A stretch of 64,000 nt of DNA. Origin: UBA11524 sp965646445 (GTDB lineage: Bacteria; Bacillota; Clostridia; Christensenellales; Aristaeellaceae). Within the stretch, counting starts at the first letter, position 1; each line of letters starts with the position of its first letter. The stretch covers positions 32,170-96,169 of the forward strand of contig CBFFZW010000008.1 in the NCBI GenBank assembly GCA_965646445.1. Direction: 5' to 3'. Under the pieces are notes generated by a model that was given only the letters and a program-made list of their open reading frames with translations, made no database searches and was not told the DNA's origin. A program made the position numbers and the translations under genes. Shown in pieces: positions 28,079-38,256 of the stretch.

Positions 28079-28906
28079 GTGGAAAAGATTCGCCGCAATG
28101 AGCGCATGAGCGCCATGATGAAAATCCTTGCCGACTCCCCCAACCATATTTTCACCCTGTCCTACTTCTGCGACCTGTTCGGCGCGGCGAAGTCCACCAT
28201 GAGCGAGGACATCGACATCCTGCGGGACGTGGTTCGGCAGTTCAACCTGGGTGAATTGGAAACCGTCACCGGCGCGGCGGGCGGCGTGCGCTATCGCTGC
28301 AGCGTCTCCCGGCCGGATGCGCTGCGCTTCATCGAGGAGCTCTGCGGGGAGCTGTCAGGCACAAGCCGGGTGCTGCCGGGGCGCTTTTTGTACTATTCCG
28401 ATATTCTTTCCAACCCCAAGATGGTGCAGGGCATGGGGGCCATCCTGGCCACGGCGTTTGCCGACCAGGCCCCGGATTTCGTCCTGACCATGGAAACCAA
28501 GGGCATCCCGGTGGCCATGTCCACCGCCACGGCCCTGGGCGTCCCGCTGATTATCGCCCGCCACGCCTCCAAGGTCTACGAGGGCCCCGCCGTCAACATC
28601 AATTACGTTTCCGGCTCCGGGCGGATCGAGACCATGTCGCTGACCCGCCGCGCCGTGCGGGAGGGCCAGCGCGCGCTGATCGTCGATGATTTTCTCCGCG
28701 CCGGCGGCACCGCCAAGGGCATGGCCGATCTGATGCACGAGTTTGGCGCGACGGTGGTGGGCATGGCCTTCGTGATGGCCACCCGGGAGCCGGAGAAGAA
28801 GCGCGTCAGCGGCGAAAAGAGCCTGATGATCCTCAGCATCAGCGACGAGGACGAGGAAACGGCGACCGTCACCCCCGCACCTTGGCTGCTGGATGCCCAG
28901 AACTGA
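28079..28906 (+). CDS. purR: PurR, pur operon repressor (Bacillus type)
   Basis: A 275-residue regulator of purine genes that senses PRPP. It combines an N-terminal winged helix (FTLSYFCDLFGAAKSTMSEDIDIL) with a phosphoribosyltransferase-like domain carrying the PRPP motif ALIVDDFLRAGGTAKG and VLTMETKGIPVAMSTA. The start is GTG with AAGGAG upstream. Its position before pth and mfd resembles other Firmicutes, where purR lies near these genes. Confidence 0.95.
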   Translation: MEKIRRNERMSAMMKILADSPNHIFTLSYFCDLFGAAKSTMSEDIDILRDVVRQFNLGELETVTGAAGGVRYRCSVSRPDALRFIEELCGELSGTSRVLPGRFLYYSDILSNPKMVQGMGAILATAFADQAPDFVLTMETKGIPVAMSTATALGVPLIIARHASKVYEGPAVNINYVSGSGRIETMSLTRRAVREGQRALIVDDFLRAGGTAKGMADLMHEFGATVVGMAFVMATREPEKKRVSGEKSLMILSISDEDEETATVTPAPWLLDAQN

Positions 28907-28954
28907 TGATGCCGAATCAACCTACCCTGCGCGGAGGGGGCAAACGCCTTCTCC

Positions 28955-28972
28955 GCCAAAACGTGTTTTGGC
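28955..28972. repeat. 18-base palindrome upstream of pth
   Basis: GCCAAAAC-GT-GTTTTGGC is a perfect 8-base inverted repeat with a 2-base centre in the purR-pth gap. The tiny loop argues against a terminator and for a protein-binding site, but no regulator can be named. Confidence 0.4.
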
Positions 28973-29020
28973 AAATCAGGGCTCACAGAACGGACTGACT
29001 GTATGATGAGGCTTTGGAAG

Positions 29021-29599
29021 ATGGAAAAAGAGACCTGGATCATCGTGGGGCTGGGCAATCCCGGCCTGACCTACGCCCACACCCGGCACAACGTCGGCTT
29101 TGACACCACGGACATCCTGGCATCCCGCTGGGGCGTGTCCCTGACGAAGAAGAAGTGCTCCGGCCTGCTGGCGGAGTGCAACATCGAAGGCAGACGTGTG
29201 GTGCTGTGCCAGCCGCAGACGTTCATGAACCTGTCGGGCCAGTGCGTGGGCGAATTGACGCAGTGGTACAAGTGCACGTTGGATCACCTGCTGGTGATCT
29301 ACGATGACATCGACCTGCCCCTGGGCAAGCTGCGGGTGCGCCGCGGCGGCAGCGCTGGCACCCACAACGGAATGCGCTCCATCCTGCAGCATGTGCCGGG
29401 GCAGGACTTCCCGCGCATCCGGGTGGGCGTGGGCGCCAAGCCCGAGGGCTGGGATCTGGCCGACTGGGTGCTTTCCCGCTATCAGACCCGGGAGGAGCAG
29501 GACGCCATGGCCGAGGCCTTCCGCCGGGCCGCCGACTGCGCCGAGGACTGGCTGTCAAGCGGCATCGACCACGCCATGCAGCAATATAATCAGAAGTAA
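29021..29599 (+). CDS. pth: Peptidyl-tRNA hydrolase
   Basis: Releases tRNA from peptidyl-tRNA dropped by stalled ribosomes. The 192-residue product has the N-terminal IVGLGNPGLTYAHTRHNVGF with the catalytic His, QPQTFMNLSGQ with the substrate-binding Asn, YDDIDLPLGKLRVRRGGSAGTHNGMRSI and FPRIRVGVGAKP. I chose the ATG at 29021, nine bases after TGAGG and three codons from the first strand; ATGs at 29003 and 29006 are alternatives. It lies just before mfd, the common pth-mfd order. Confidence 0.95.
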   Translation: MEKETWIIVGLGNPGLTYAHTRHNVGFDTTDILASRWGVSLTKKKCSGLLAECNIEGRRVVLCQPQTFMNLSGQCVGELTQWYKCTLDHLLVIYDDIDLPLGKLRVRRGGSAGTHNGMRSILQHVPGQDFPRIRVGVGAKPEGWDLADWVLSRYQTREEQDAMAEAFRRAADCAEDWLSSGIDHAMQQYNQK

Positions 29600-29629
29600 C
29601 GCATTTACCCTTGTCATACAGGAGTGACT

Positions 29630-32600
29630 ATGGATCAAGCACTGCTGGGCGCCGTTCAGGCCCCGTCCATACAAAAGCTCAGGCAGAACATCGACCGCCG
29701 CGTTCCCACCGCCGTCACCGGCCTGACCGAGAGCATGGCGGCTTTTGTCGCGTCCAAAATAGCGGCGGATACAGGCAAGCGCATCCTGCTGCTGGCCGCC
29801 AACGACCTCAAGGCCTCCCGCCTGGCTGACGACGCCCAGCAGCTGCTGCCCGACCGGGCCGCCTGCCTGCCAGGGGGTGAGATCGACCTCACCCGGGGCG
29901 CGTCCAGCCATGAAAGCTCCTGGCGAAGGCTGGAAACCCTGTCGAAGGCCGCCGCCGGGGACATCCGCCTGCTGGTGTCTTCGATGGACGCGGCGCTTCA
30001 GCGCATGGGCAGCGCCGAGCTGTTCCGCGAGGGCGTCATCCGCCTGCGTCCCGGGGATCGCTATGCCCCGGACAGCCTCATCCGCCGCCTGACCCGCCTG
30101 GGCTATGAGCGGGTGGACATGGTGGAGGGCAAAGGGCAATGCGCCCTGCGAGGCGCCATCCTGGACGTGTATCCCCCCGCCGCCGCCTGCAGCCTGCGCA
30201 TCGAGTTCTTCGACGATGAGGTGGACTCCATCCGCAGCTTTGACTGCATCAGCCAGCGCAGCCTGGATAAGCTGCGCGACGCCGTCATCACTCCCGCGAC
30301 GGAGATCATCCTGCCGGAGGAAACCTGCCTCCCCGCGGCCCAGCGTATGCGGGATGCCATCAACGGTCTGATCCCCGGCGCTCCCAGCGACGATACCCTG
30401 TTCAGCGATTTGCCGCCTCTGCCGGAGGATGACGAGGCGCTGGTGGAGGTTTTCGACAAGAAGATCGCCCCCAAGGCCCGGGAAAAGGCTGCTGACGCCG
30501 CCCGCTCGGCGGAGCTGGAGCGCCGCATGGCCGCCCTTTTGCGGGACGCCGATCTGGTGGAGGGCGGCCTGCCCTTCCGCCGCGTCCGCGCCTGGCTGCC
30601 CGTGCTGACGGACGACACCTGCACCCTGCTGGACTGGTTCCGGCCGGACGCGGTGCTGCTGTGCGCCCCGGATCAGCTCCGTGACCGCGCCGACGAGCGC
30701 AACCGCGGCTTCCAGGAGGATCTGCGGGGGGCCATGGAGCGGGGCGAGGCCGTACAGGGGCAGCAGCGGCTCCTGATGGATTGGGAGGAGTTCGCGCGCT
30801 GCCTGGAGGGTCAGGCCATCGTCACCCTGTCGGAGCTGCTGCGGGGCATGGGCGGTCTTCGCACCGAGGACGCCATCGACCTGGGCTGCAAGGGCGTGGC
30901 CGGGTATCAGTCCCAGCTGAAGCTGCTGGCGGAGGACTGCCTGGCCTGGCGCCGTCAGGGCTGGTGCGTGGCGCTGCTCTCCGGCGGCGTGGCCCGGGGC
31001 AAGCGTCTCACCCAGGCCCTCAACGAGCTGGAATCCCCCGCCGTATTCTCCGAGACCACCAACAACCTCATCCGCGGCGAGGCCCTGGTGCTCCCGGGCA
31101 CCCTGAGTCACGGCTTCCTCTGGCCCGAGGCGCAGCTGGCTGTCGTCGCTGACACGGACATTTACGGCGCGGGCTACCGCAAGGCCAAGTCCCGCCGCAA
31201 CGCCGGGGAGAAGATCGCCGCCTTCACCGACCTCAAGGTGGGGGATTACGTCGTACACGAGGATCACGGCGTGGGCGTGTATCAGGGCACGGTGCACCTG
31301 CAAAGCGAGGGCACCTACCGGGATTACCTGCTGATCCAGTACCAGGGAGCGGACAAACTTTATGTGCCCATCGAGCAGCTGGAGCGGGTGCAGCGCTACA
31401 TCGGCAACCCCAACCAGCCCCCGAAGCTGAACCGGCTGGGCGGCGGCGACTGGCAAAAGCAGAAAACCAAAGTCAAGGAGGGACTGCGCAAGCTGGCCTT
31501 CGACCTGGTGACCCTCTACGCCAAGCGCAGCCAGAACAAGGGCTACGCCTTCCACCCCGACACCCCCTGGCAGCGCGAATTCGAGGATCGCTTCCCTTAT
31601 GAGCTGACCCCCGACCAGGAGCAGTCCGTCCGCGAGATCACCCGGGACATGGAATCCAGCCGGAACATGGATCGTCTGCTGTGCGGCGATGTGGGCTACG
31701 GCAAGACGGAGGTCAGCCTCCGCGCCGCCTTCAAGGCCGTGATGGACGGCAAGCAGGTGGCCATCCTGGCCCCCACCACCATTCTGGCCCAGCAGCATTA
31801 CAACACGGTGCTCAAGCGCTTCGAGGGCTTCCCCGTGCAGGCGGACGTGCTGTCCCGCTTCCGCTCCCCCAAGGAGCAGAAGCAGGTGCTGCAGGCGCTG
31901 AAGGCCGGGAGCATCGACATCATCGTTGGTACCCACCGTCTGCTGGCCAAGGACGTGCAGTACAAGGACCTGGGCCTGCTGATTGTGGACGAGGAGCAGC
32001 GTTTCGGCGTGGGGCACAAGGAGCAGATCAAGAACCTGAAAAGCCAGGTGGACGTGCTGACGCTCTCCGCCACCCCCATTCCCCGGACGCTGCACATGTC
32101 CATGGTGGGCATCCGCGACATGTCCGTGCTGGAGACGCCGCCGGAGGAGCGTCTGCCCGTCCAGACCCATGTGGTGGACTACTCCGACGCCCTCATCCGC
32201 GACGCCATCCTGCGGGAATTGTCCCGGGGCGGTCAGGTGTACTTCTTGTATAACCGGGTACACTCCATCGAGCAGTTTTACAACCGGCTGCGCCTCCTGG
32301 TGCCCGAGGCCCGCATCGGCGTGGCCCACGGCCAGATGAAGGAGCACGGCCTGGAGGACGTGATGATGGACTTCTATGCCGGCAGCTACGACGTGCTGCT
32401 GTGCACCACCATCATCGAAAGCGGCCTGGACGTACCCACCGCCAACACCCTCATCGTCTTCGACGCCGACCGCTTCGGCCTCAGCCAGCTATACCAGCTG
32501 CGGGGACGGGTGGGCCGCAGCAACCGGCAGGCTTACGCCTATTTCACCGTTCGCCCGGACAAGATGCTTTCCGAGACCGCCGAGCAGCGCCTGCAGGCCA

Positions 32601-33271
32601 TCCGGGAGTTCACCGAGTTCGGCGCGGGCTTCCGCATCGCCATGCGCGATCTGGAAATCCGCGGCGCGGGCAACATCCTGGGCCCCGAGCAGCACGGCCA
32701 TCTGGCCACGGTGGGCTATGATATGTACTGCAAGCTGATCGAGGAAACCCTGCATGAGGTTCAGGGCGCCGCGACCGCCCATGAGCTGGAAACCCGGGTC
32801 GACCTGAAGGTGGACGCCTACCTGCCCGCCGACTACATCCATGACGAGCGCCAGCGGATGGAGATGTACAAGCGCATCGCCGCCATCGCCACCCAGGAGG
32901 ATCGGGAGGACATGGTGGATGAGCTGGTGGACCGCTTCGGTGATCCTCCCGCCGTGGCGGACGCCCTGCTGGACATCGCCCAGCTGCGGGCGCTGAGCAA
33001 CAGCCTGGGCGTCAGCCAGGTGCTCTACCGCAAGGGCATGCTGGTGATGAAAATGGACGAGCGCTGCATTCCCGACCCCATGGCGCTTTTCCGCGCCATG
33101 GACGACACCGACCCCCGCCTCACCTTCTCCACCCAGAAGCCCACCAGCCTGCTGCTCAAGGATCCCCGCCTGATGGAGCGGGATATGCTGCGGGAGGGCG
33201 TCCGGGTGCTGAAGCTGCTGACGGCAAGACTGATAGACTACCAGCAGGCTGAAGAAGGAGCCGCCCCATGA
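29630..33271 (+). CDS. mfd: Mfd transcription-repair coupling factor
   Basis: A 1,213-residue ATP-dependent translocase that removes stalled RNA polymerase from lesions and recruits UvrA. In order: a UvrB-like N-terminal part, the RNA-polymerase-interacting CarD-like domain (FTDLKVGDYVVHEDHGVGVYQG), the RecG-like motor (Walker A LLCGDVGYGKTE, DEEQ box in IVDEEQRFGVGHKEQIK, motif III LSATPIPRTLHMS, motif VI YQLRGRVGRSNRQAYA), and the C-terminal TRCF domain (VDLKVDAYLPADYI). The start at 29630 follows CAGGAG. Its stop overlaps the next gene by ATGA. Confidence 0.97.
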   Translation: MDQALLGAVQAPSIQKLRQNIDRRVPTAVTGLTESMAAFVASKIAADTGKRILLLAANDLKASRLADDAQQLLPDRAACLPGGEIDLTRGASSHESSWRRLETLSKAAAGDIRLLVSSMDAALQRMGSAELFREGVIRLRPGDRYAPDSLIRRLTRLGYERVDMVEGKGQCALRGAILDVYPPAAACSLRIEFFDDEVDSIRSFDCISQRSLDKLRDAVITPATEIILPEETCLPAAQRMRDAINGLIPGAPSDDTLFSDLPPLPEDDEALVEVFDKKIAPKAREKAADAARSAELERRMAALLRDADLVEGGLPFRRVRAWLPVLTDDTCTLLDWFRPDAVLLCAPDQLRDRADERNRGFQEDLRGAMERGEAVQGQQRLLMDWEEFARCLEGQAIVTLSELLRGMGGLRTEDAIDLGCKGVAGYQSQLKLLAEDCLAWRRQGWCVALLSGGVARGKRLTQALNELESPAVFSETTNNLIRGEALVLPGTLSHGFLWPEAQLAVVADTDIYGAGYRKAKSRRNAGEKIAAFTDLKVGDYVVHEDHGVGVYQGTVHLQSEGTYRDYLLIQYQGADKLYVPIEQLERVQRYIGNPNQPPKLNRLGGGDWQKQKTKVKEGLRKLAFDLVTLYAKRSQNKGYAFHPDTPWQREFEDRFPYELTPDQEQSVREITRDMESSRNMDRLLCGDVGYGKTEVSLRAAFKAVMDGKQVAILAPTTILAQQHYNTVLKRFEGFPVQADVLSRFRSPKEQKQVLQALKAGSIDIIVGTHRLLAKDVQYKDLGLLIVDEEQRFGVGHKEQIKNLKSQVDVLTLSATPIPRTLHMSMVGIRDMSVLETPPEERLPVQTHVVDYSDALIRDAILRELSRGGQVYFLYNRVHSIEQFYNRLRLLVPEARIGVAHGQMKEHGLEDVMMDFYAGSYDVLLCTTIIESGLDVPTANTLIVFDADRFGLSQLYQLRGRVGRSNRQAYAYFTVRPDKMLSETAEQRLQAIREFTEFGAGFRIAMRDLEIRGAGNILGPEQHGHLATVGYDMYCKLIEETLHEVQGAATAHELETRVDLKVDAYLPADYIHDERQRMEMYKRIAAIATQEDREDMVDELVDRFGDPPAVADALLDIAQLRALSNSLGVSQVLYRKGMLVMKMDERCIPDPMALFRAMDDTDPRLTFSTQKPTSLLLKDPRLMERDMLREGVRVLKLLTARLIDYQQAEEGAAP

Positions 33272-34224
33272 CGCTGTACCGCAGGCGGATGGCGGCCCAG
33301 CGGGCGCATCCGCTGTGCGTCCTGGCCGTGCTTGCCGCCGTATTGACGGCCATCGTCGTCTATCAGCTGATGCTGACGGACTTCGCCCCTGTCCAGAGCA
33401 GCCAGGAATTGGATGCTTTCCTGGTGGGCGGACGTTGGAGCTGCTTCCTGGACGTGCCTCAATGGGAGGACACCGGCCTGCGGCTGACGATGACCGAAGC
33501 CCGTCAGGTGGAAATCAGCGTCCCGATTCCCGGCGCACCGCCCATGCCCGGCATCGCCGCCGGACGCCCCCTGACCACCCGCACAACGTACCGTGTTTTC
33601 GCCGCGCCCCTGGCTGACGGCGGGACGGTTCTCGTCCTCAGCCGGGATGCTCTGCCCGCCGGACGGCTGCTGGTAACGCGCAGGCATCACGCGGACAGAA
33701 GCGCCGTTCTGGCCAAGCTGGACGGCCGCTGGGAAGAACCCGTGTACATGCTTACAGCGGCCAGCGATACGCTCCCGGCCTGGGCCATGATGTTGGGCGT
33801 CGTGCTGCTGTCGCTGCTGGCTATGTGGTATTCGCCCGCACTGGACAGACGCTCCCATCTGGGCCGTCAGCTGGCCGCCGCGGGCAACTACCGCGATGCC
33901 GCGGCGCAGCTGCGCAGGGAGCTGGAAGCCCCGGTGCTGCTCACCACCCGCGTGGCGCTGATGGATCACGCGCTGCTGGTGATGACCCGGCGCCGCACCG
34001 ACTTTCTGCCCCTTCGGGACGCCGAAAGCCTGCGCGTCCTTCCGCCGCTCCCGGAGGACGACGATCCCATCTGGCACTGCGTCATCGCCGCGCGGAAGGC
34101 GGAATATCGCTTTCCGCTTTACAGCGGGGATGAGCTGTCGCTGCTGAAAAGTCAGCTTCACCTGCGCTGTCCCTCCTGTGTATTCCAGGAGGAGGCGGCG
34201 GACGCGGCAGCGATGGAGGAATGA
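33268..34224 (+). CDS. Two-pass membrane protein downstream of mfd, unknown
   Basis: A 318-residue protein with a transmembrane segment at about 17-38 (CVLAVLAAVLTAIVVYQLMLT), an extracytoplasmic region of about 140 residues, a second transmembrane segment (AWAMMLGVVLLSLLAMWY) and a cytoplasmic part beginning with a TPR-like helix pair (LGRQLAAAGNYRDAAAQLRRELEAP). The C-terminus has a CPSC pair. The ATG overlaps the mfd stop, so translation is coupled, though a link to repair is not evident. No family recognised. Confidence 0.75.
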   Translation: MTLYRRRMAAQRAHPLCVLAVLAAVLTAIVVYQLMLTDFAPVQSSQELDAFLVGGRWSCFLDVPQWEDTGLRLTMTEARQVEISVPIPGAPPMPGIAAGRPLTTRTTYRVFAAPLADGGTVLVLSRDALPAGRLLVTRRHHADRSAVLAKLDGRWEEPVYMLTAASDTLPAWAMMLGVVLLSLLAMWYSPALDRRSHLGRQLAAAGNYRDAAAQLRRELEAPVLLTTRVALMDHALLVMTRRRTDFLPLRDAESLRVLPPLPEDDDPIWHCVIAARKAEYRFPLYSGDELSLLKSQLHLRCPSCVFQEEAADAAAMEE

Positions 34225-34236
34225 AAACCACACATC

Positions 34237-34277
34237 AAAGCGGGAATGAGTCCCTTATGGCTCATTCCCGCTTTTTT
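34237..34277. terminator. Bidirectional terminator
   Basis: AAAGCGGGAATGAG pairs over 14 bases with CTCATTCCCGCTTT, with TTTTTT on the plus side and AAA on the minus side. It separates the convergent mfd and hydroxyacid-dehydrogenase operons. Confidence 0.9.
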
Positions 34278-34306
34278 GGTATCAACATGGGTCGCCCGAA
34301 CGCGGT

Positions 34307-35188
34307 TCAGGCCTGCAATTCGATGCCCGCCATCCATTCGTAGAACTTCACCAGGGCGCTGTGGTCGCTCCGGCCCTCGCCCTGCCGACGCAAAACCTTC
34401 AGCATCTCCGCAACCTGATTGGTCAGCACCATGGGCGCGCCCGTGGCCTTGGCCGCGGCCAGCACGTTGTTCAGATCCTTCAGGTGCAGGTCAATCCTGA
34501 AGCCCGGCTGAAAATTCCGACCGATCATCATGGGCGCTTTGTTTTCCATGACAGTGGAGCCTGCCAATCCACCGCGAATGGCCTGGAAGATCACCTCCGG
34601 GGACACCCCCGCCATCTGCCCCAGTACCAGGGCCTCCGACACCGCCGCAATGTTCACCGCCACAATGATCTGGTTGCACAGCTTCGTCACATTCCCCGCG
34701 CCGATGCCGCCGCAATAGGTGACGGAAGCGCCCATGGCCCGCAAAAGGGGCAGATGCCGGTCAAAGACCTCCTTGTCGCCGCCCACCATGAAGGCCAGCG
34801 TGCCGTCGATGGCCTTGGGCTCCCCGCCGGACACAGGAGCGTCCAGCATGTCGACGCCCTTCGCCTTCAGCGCCGCCGCCACCTCCCGGGAGGCCATGGG
34901 GTCAATGGAGCTCATGTCGATCACCACGCTGCCGGGGCGCAGCGTTTCGCTCAGGCCGCCCTCGCCCAGCACAACCTCCCTGACCTGCGGGGAATCCGGC
35001 ACCATGGTCAGCACCGTCTGGCAGGACGCGCCGATCTCCCCCACGCTCCCCGCCGCCCCGGCCCCCAGAGCGGTCAGTTCTTCAGCCCTTTCCTTGTTGA
35101 TGTCGTAGACCATCAGCCGGTGTCCGGCCTTCATCAGATTCTTCGCCATGGGCAAGCCCATGATGCCCAGTCCAATAAACCCAATCAT
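34307..35188 (-). CDS. Beta-hydroxyacid dehydrogenase (tartronate-semialdehyde reductase-like)
   Basis: A 293-residue NAD(P)-dependent oxidoreductase of the 3-hydroxyisobutyrate/GarR family. It has the Rossmann motif GFIGLGIMGLPMA, the substrate-binding LDAPVSGGEPKAIDGTLAFMVGG, and the catalytic lysine in GAGNVTKLCNQ. The best match is 2-hydroxy-3-oxopropionate reductase (GarR/GlxR), though related substrates cannot be excluded. It is the last gene of the sugar locus, 35 bases after an aldo/keto reductase gene and before a strong terminator. Confidence 0.88.
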   Translation of the reverse strand: MIGFIGLGIMGLPMAKNLMKAGHRLMVYDINKERAEELTALGAGAAGSVGEIGASCQTVLTMVPDSPQVREVVLGEGGLSETLRPGSVVIDMSSIDPMASREVAAALKAKGVDMLDAPVSGGEPKAIDGTLAFMVGGDKEVFDRHLPLLRAMGASVTYCGGIGAGNVTKLCNQIIVAVNIAAVSEALVLGQMAGVSPEVIFQAIRGGLAGSTVMENKAPMMIGRNFQPGFRIDLHLKDLNNVLAAAKATGAPMVLTNQVAEMLKVLRRQGEGRSDHSALVKFYEWMAGIELQA

Positions 35189-35223
35189 ATGATTTCACCC
35201 TGCCGCCAGGCGGCCCCTTTCCT

Positions 35224-36066
35224 TTATTTCATCCACTGCGCCCAGTCATCCGGGTGAGAGCCGAAGCGCATGTTCCTGTCCAGCCCATCGATGGCGGCCA
35301 TTTCCTCCGCCGTCAGGCTGAAGTCGAAAATATCGCAGTTTTCCTCGATCCGCGCCTTTTTCGTGGATTTGGGAATGAGCTGCACGCCCAATTGGAGCCC
35401 CCAGCGCAGCACCACCTGGGCCGGGGTCTTGCCGTACTTCTCCGCCAGCGCCGTCACAACCGGCTCTCCCAGCACCCTGCCCTTGGCCAGGGGCGCCCAG
35501 GATTCCGTCTGAATCCCATGCGCCTGATTGCAGCGCAGCGTTTCCCGCTGGGGCAGGTAGGGGTGCATCTCGATCTGATTCACCATGGGTTTCACCCGGG
35601 CAAAGCTCAGCAGCTCATCCAGGTGATGCCCCAGGAAGTTGCTCACCCCGATGGCCCGCACCCGGTTTTCCTCGTACAGCTTTTCCATGGCCTGCCAGGT
35701 GCCCCGCAGATTGGGCGCCATGTAGTGGTGAATCAGGAACAGATCCAGATACTCCAGCTTCATTTTCCTCATGCTTTCCTCGAAAGCCCGCAGCGTTCCC
35801 TCGTAGCCCTGGTCGGTATACCACACCTTGGTGGTGATGAAGATTTCCTCCCGGGGAATCCCGCTTTCCCGCACGGCCCGGCCCACATCCGCCTCGTTGC
35901 CGTAAATGGCGGCGGTGTCGATGGCCCGATAGCCGGTGTCCAGAGCGCAGCGCACGGCGTTGTACGTTTCCGCGCCGCTCTCGGCCTTCCACACCCCCAG
36001 GCCCATGACGGGCATGGCCACGCCGTTGGCCAGTATCCTTGTATCGTTCAAAGAAGCAGGCGTCAT
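35224..36066 (-). CDS. Aldo/keto reductase
   Basis: A 280-residue NADPH-dependent reductase of the AKR5/2,5-diketo-gluconate-reductase type. Visible are the barrel motif ALDTGYRAIDTAAIYGNEADVG with catalytic Asp and Tyr, ITTKVWYTDQGYEG with the catalytic Lys, YLDLFLIHHYM with the His, and the cofactor region IPKSTKKARIEEN. It probably reduces a sugar or other aldehyde in the pathway served by the adjoining beta-mannosidase. The start has GGAGGAA upstream. Confidence 0.92.
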   Translation of the reverse strand: MTPASLNDTRILANGVAMPVMGLGVWKAESGAETYNAVRCALDTGYRAIDTAAIYGNEADVGRAVRESGIPREEIFITTKVWYTDQGYEGTLRAFEESMRKMKLEYLDLFLIHHYMAPNLRGTWQAMEKLYEENRVRAIGVSNFLGHHLDELLSFARVKPMVNQIEMHPYLPQRETLRCNQAHGIQTESWAPLAKGRVLGEPVVTALAEKYGKTPAQVVLRWGLQLGVQLIPKSTKKARIEENCDIFDFSLTAEEMAAIDGLDRNMRFGSHPDDWAQWMK

Positions 36067-36084
36067 CCAAGCATTCCTCCGTTC

Positions 36085-38256
36085 TTATTCTTCCAGGGTG
36101 ATGTCATAGGTCTTCTTGCAGTCCAGGGCTGAAACGGTGATCCGCAGCGGGCCCTCCCAGGGGGCCAGCAGCTCGCCGGTGACGCGGCGGATCTCCCCGG
36201 GCATCATACCGAAGTAGTTGTCGCTCCACAGGAGGTTGGCGTCGCTTTCGATGGACAGCATCTTCACCATCTCCCCGCTGGTCACATCAAGGGCCCAGCC
36301 CTCCCCGACCTTCTCCGTGCGGATGTCCAGGGGCGCCTCGGGATTCCTGAACTCCGGCCACATGCAGAAATACAGGGTATCCTGGCAGATTCGCTGGCCG
36401 TCCGCCAGCACCTCCGCGTGGATGAATTCCCGCTTTCTGTCCCGGATGGTCTGATAATGGTTTTCCAGGTTCATGAGCCGGATGGCGTTGCCCCGGGGGA
36501 TGGATACGGCCTTCTCCCACAGGCCCAGAACCTTGCCTTCCACGTTCATGTGGGTCACCCGCACCGTGGCGTGCACCCCTTCGAAGGAGGCGTTGGCCGC
36601 CACCAGGCGGATGTCGTCAATGTCCCAGTACAGGTGACAGACCACGGGGGCGAACACCCTGCCCAGCTGGTAGTAGGCCATGAGGGGCCGCTGATCGCAG
36701 TCGATACACCCGAAGCCGATGAACATGCCGCCCTTGTTAAAGGGCCAGTACAGAATGCCGTTGCAGCTGGAGCTGCGGCATCTGAGGTAATACATCCCCT
36801 GATAATCCGCCAGTAGCTGCTCGATTTCCAGGGAGCGCATATAATCCGCCAGGGAATCCAGCCAATAGTACTCCCCGTATTTGTGGTTGCCCTGCAGCTC
36901 CCTGCCCGTCAGCTCATACCACTTTTTGTGCCAGCCAGGCGCCTGGTAGTCGGACATCTTCAGCCCCATGATCTTCTCAATGGTCTGGGGCCTGGGATGA
37001 CTTCCGTCGTACCAGCAGGTTTCCGCCGAGAACTGCGGATCCTTCGTGGCGTTGTAGAAGTTCCCCCAGGTGTGGGTGTCGCCTTCCACCGGGGACTGGG
37101 CCAGATCCTCCCCATGGGGGGAGTCGATCACGAAGGGAACCTCCGGGCACATCTCCCGGGCCAGGGCCGGGAAGACATCATAGAGCAGTTTGCTCCCGTA
37201 GAACCTGTCCATCATCGCCCTGTAATTGTACGCCTGATACCCTTCGTGCATCTCGTTGGCGCCGCAGTACACCGCGAAGCAGGCGTGGTTGCGCACATAG
37301 CGCAGGGTTTCCCGGGTCTCCCGGGTCACGTTGGCCACATAGTCGGGGTCGTTGTCCGGGTAGAGCATGAAGTGCAGGTGGGAATCCTTCCAGATCATGA
37401 TGCCCATTTCGTCGCACAGGTCGTAGAACCAGTCGGCCTCGTTGTTGCCCCCCGCCCAGAGCCTGAACATGTTCAGGTTGGCCTGCACCGCCATTTTCAG
37501 CAGCCGCCTGCTCTCCTCCGGGGTGCCGGTGGCGGTCAGGAAATGAATGGCCATCATGTTGCCGCCGAAGACGTAGATGTCCTTCCCGTTCACTCGGAAG
37601 CGGAACGAGGCCCGGCCGTCCTCCCTGGCCCGGATGATCTCCACCTGACGGATGCCCACCCGGGCTGTTTTCTCCTCCAGGAGCGTTCCGTCCTCCATGG
37701 CGCTGACCGTCCACCGATACAGGTTCTGCTGGCCATAGCCGTTGGGCCACCACAGGGCGGGCCGCCGAAGCAGCACCGTTCCCTGAGCCTTTCCCTGACA
37801 GACCGGAAACGTCCATTGATGCCTTTCGCCCGCCCTTTCCAGGGTAAAGGAAACGGTTTGTCCGTCCCTCGCGCCGGACAGGTCGGCCTCCATATACACG
37901 GCGGCCTGCTCCTCATCGGCCCGGAGCACGCGGAAGACAGTGTCCTCCACATACGTCGCCGGGCGCGCCGTCAGCCATACGGACTTGGGAATGCCGATGC
38001 CCAGCACATAAAATCCGAAGCCCATGATATCGGCGCTGTACGTCCTCTGCGGCCGCCTGGTGATGTTCCGTGAGGCGGCGGCCTCCCGGCCGGAATCGCT
38101 GTCCACCGCGCAGGTTGCCAGGGCCAGCCTGGCCAGGTCGGCGGTCATGCGCTTGTGGCCCTTCAGGTGGACGGTGACGGTGTTGCCCGTCCGTTTCACG
38201 CCCGCGTCCCTGAGCGGGAAGTCCTCCCGGATGAAGGCGTTTTTCGTGCTGCCCAC
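36085..38256 (-). pseudogene. Beta-mannosidase (GH2), main fragment of a frameshifted gene
   Basis: This frame encodes about 720 residues: the rest of the GH2 sugar-binding and Ig-like domains, the TIM barrel with acid/base VYCGANEMHEG, a GDTHTWGNFYN segment and a nucleophile context DPQFSAETCWYDGSHP, and a C-terminal beta domain. It lacks its own start signal: the frame stays open back through NGTLVGSTKNAF to the junction at 38272-38275, where the preceding fragment ends. One extra T in the TTTT run of the coding strand would fuse the two into an uninterrupted enzyme of about 832 residues, normal for the family. So this is either a recent pseudogene or a sequencing error. It would release mannose from mannosides or N-glycans in the cytoplasm. 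Confidence 0.85.
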
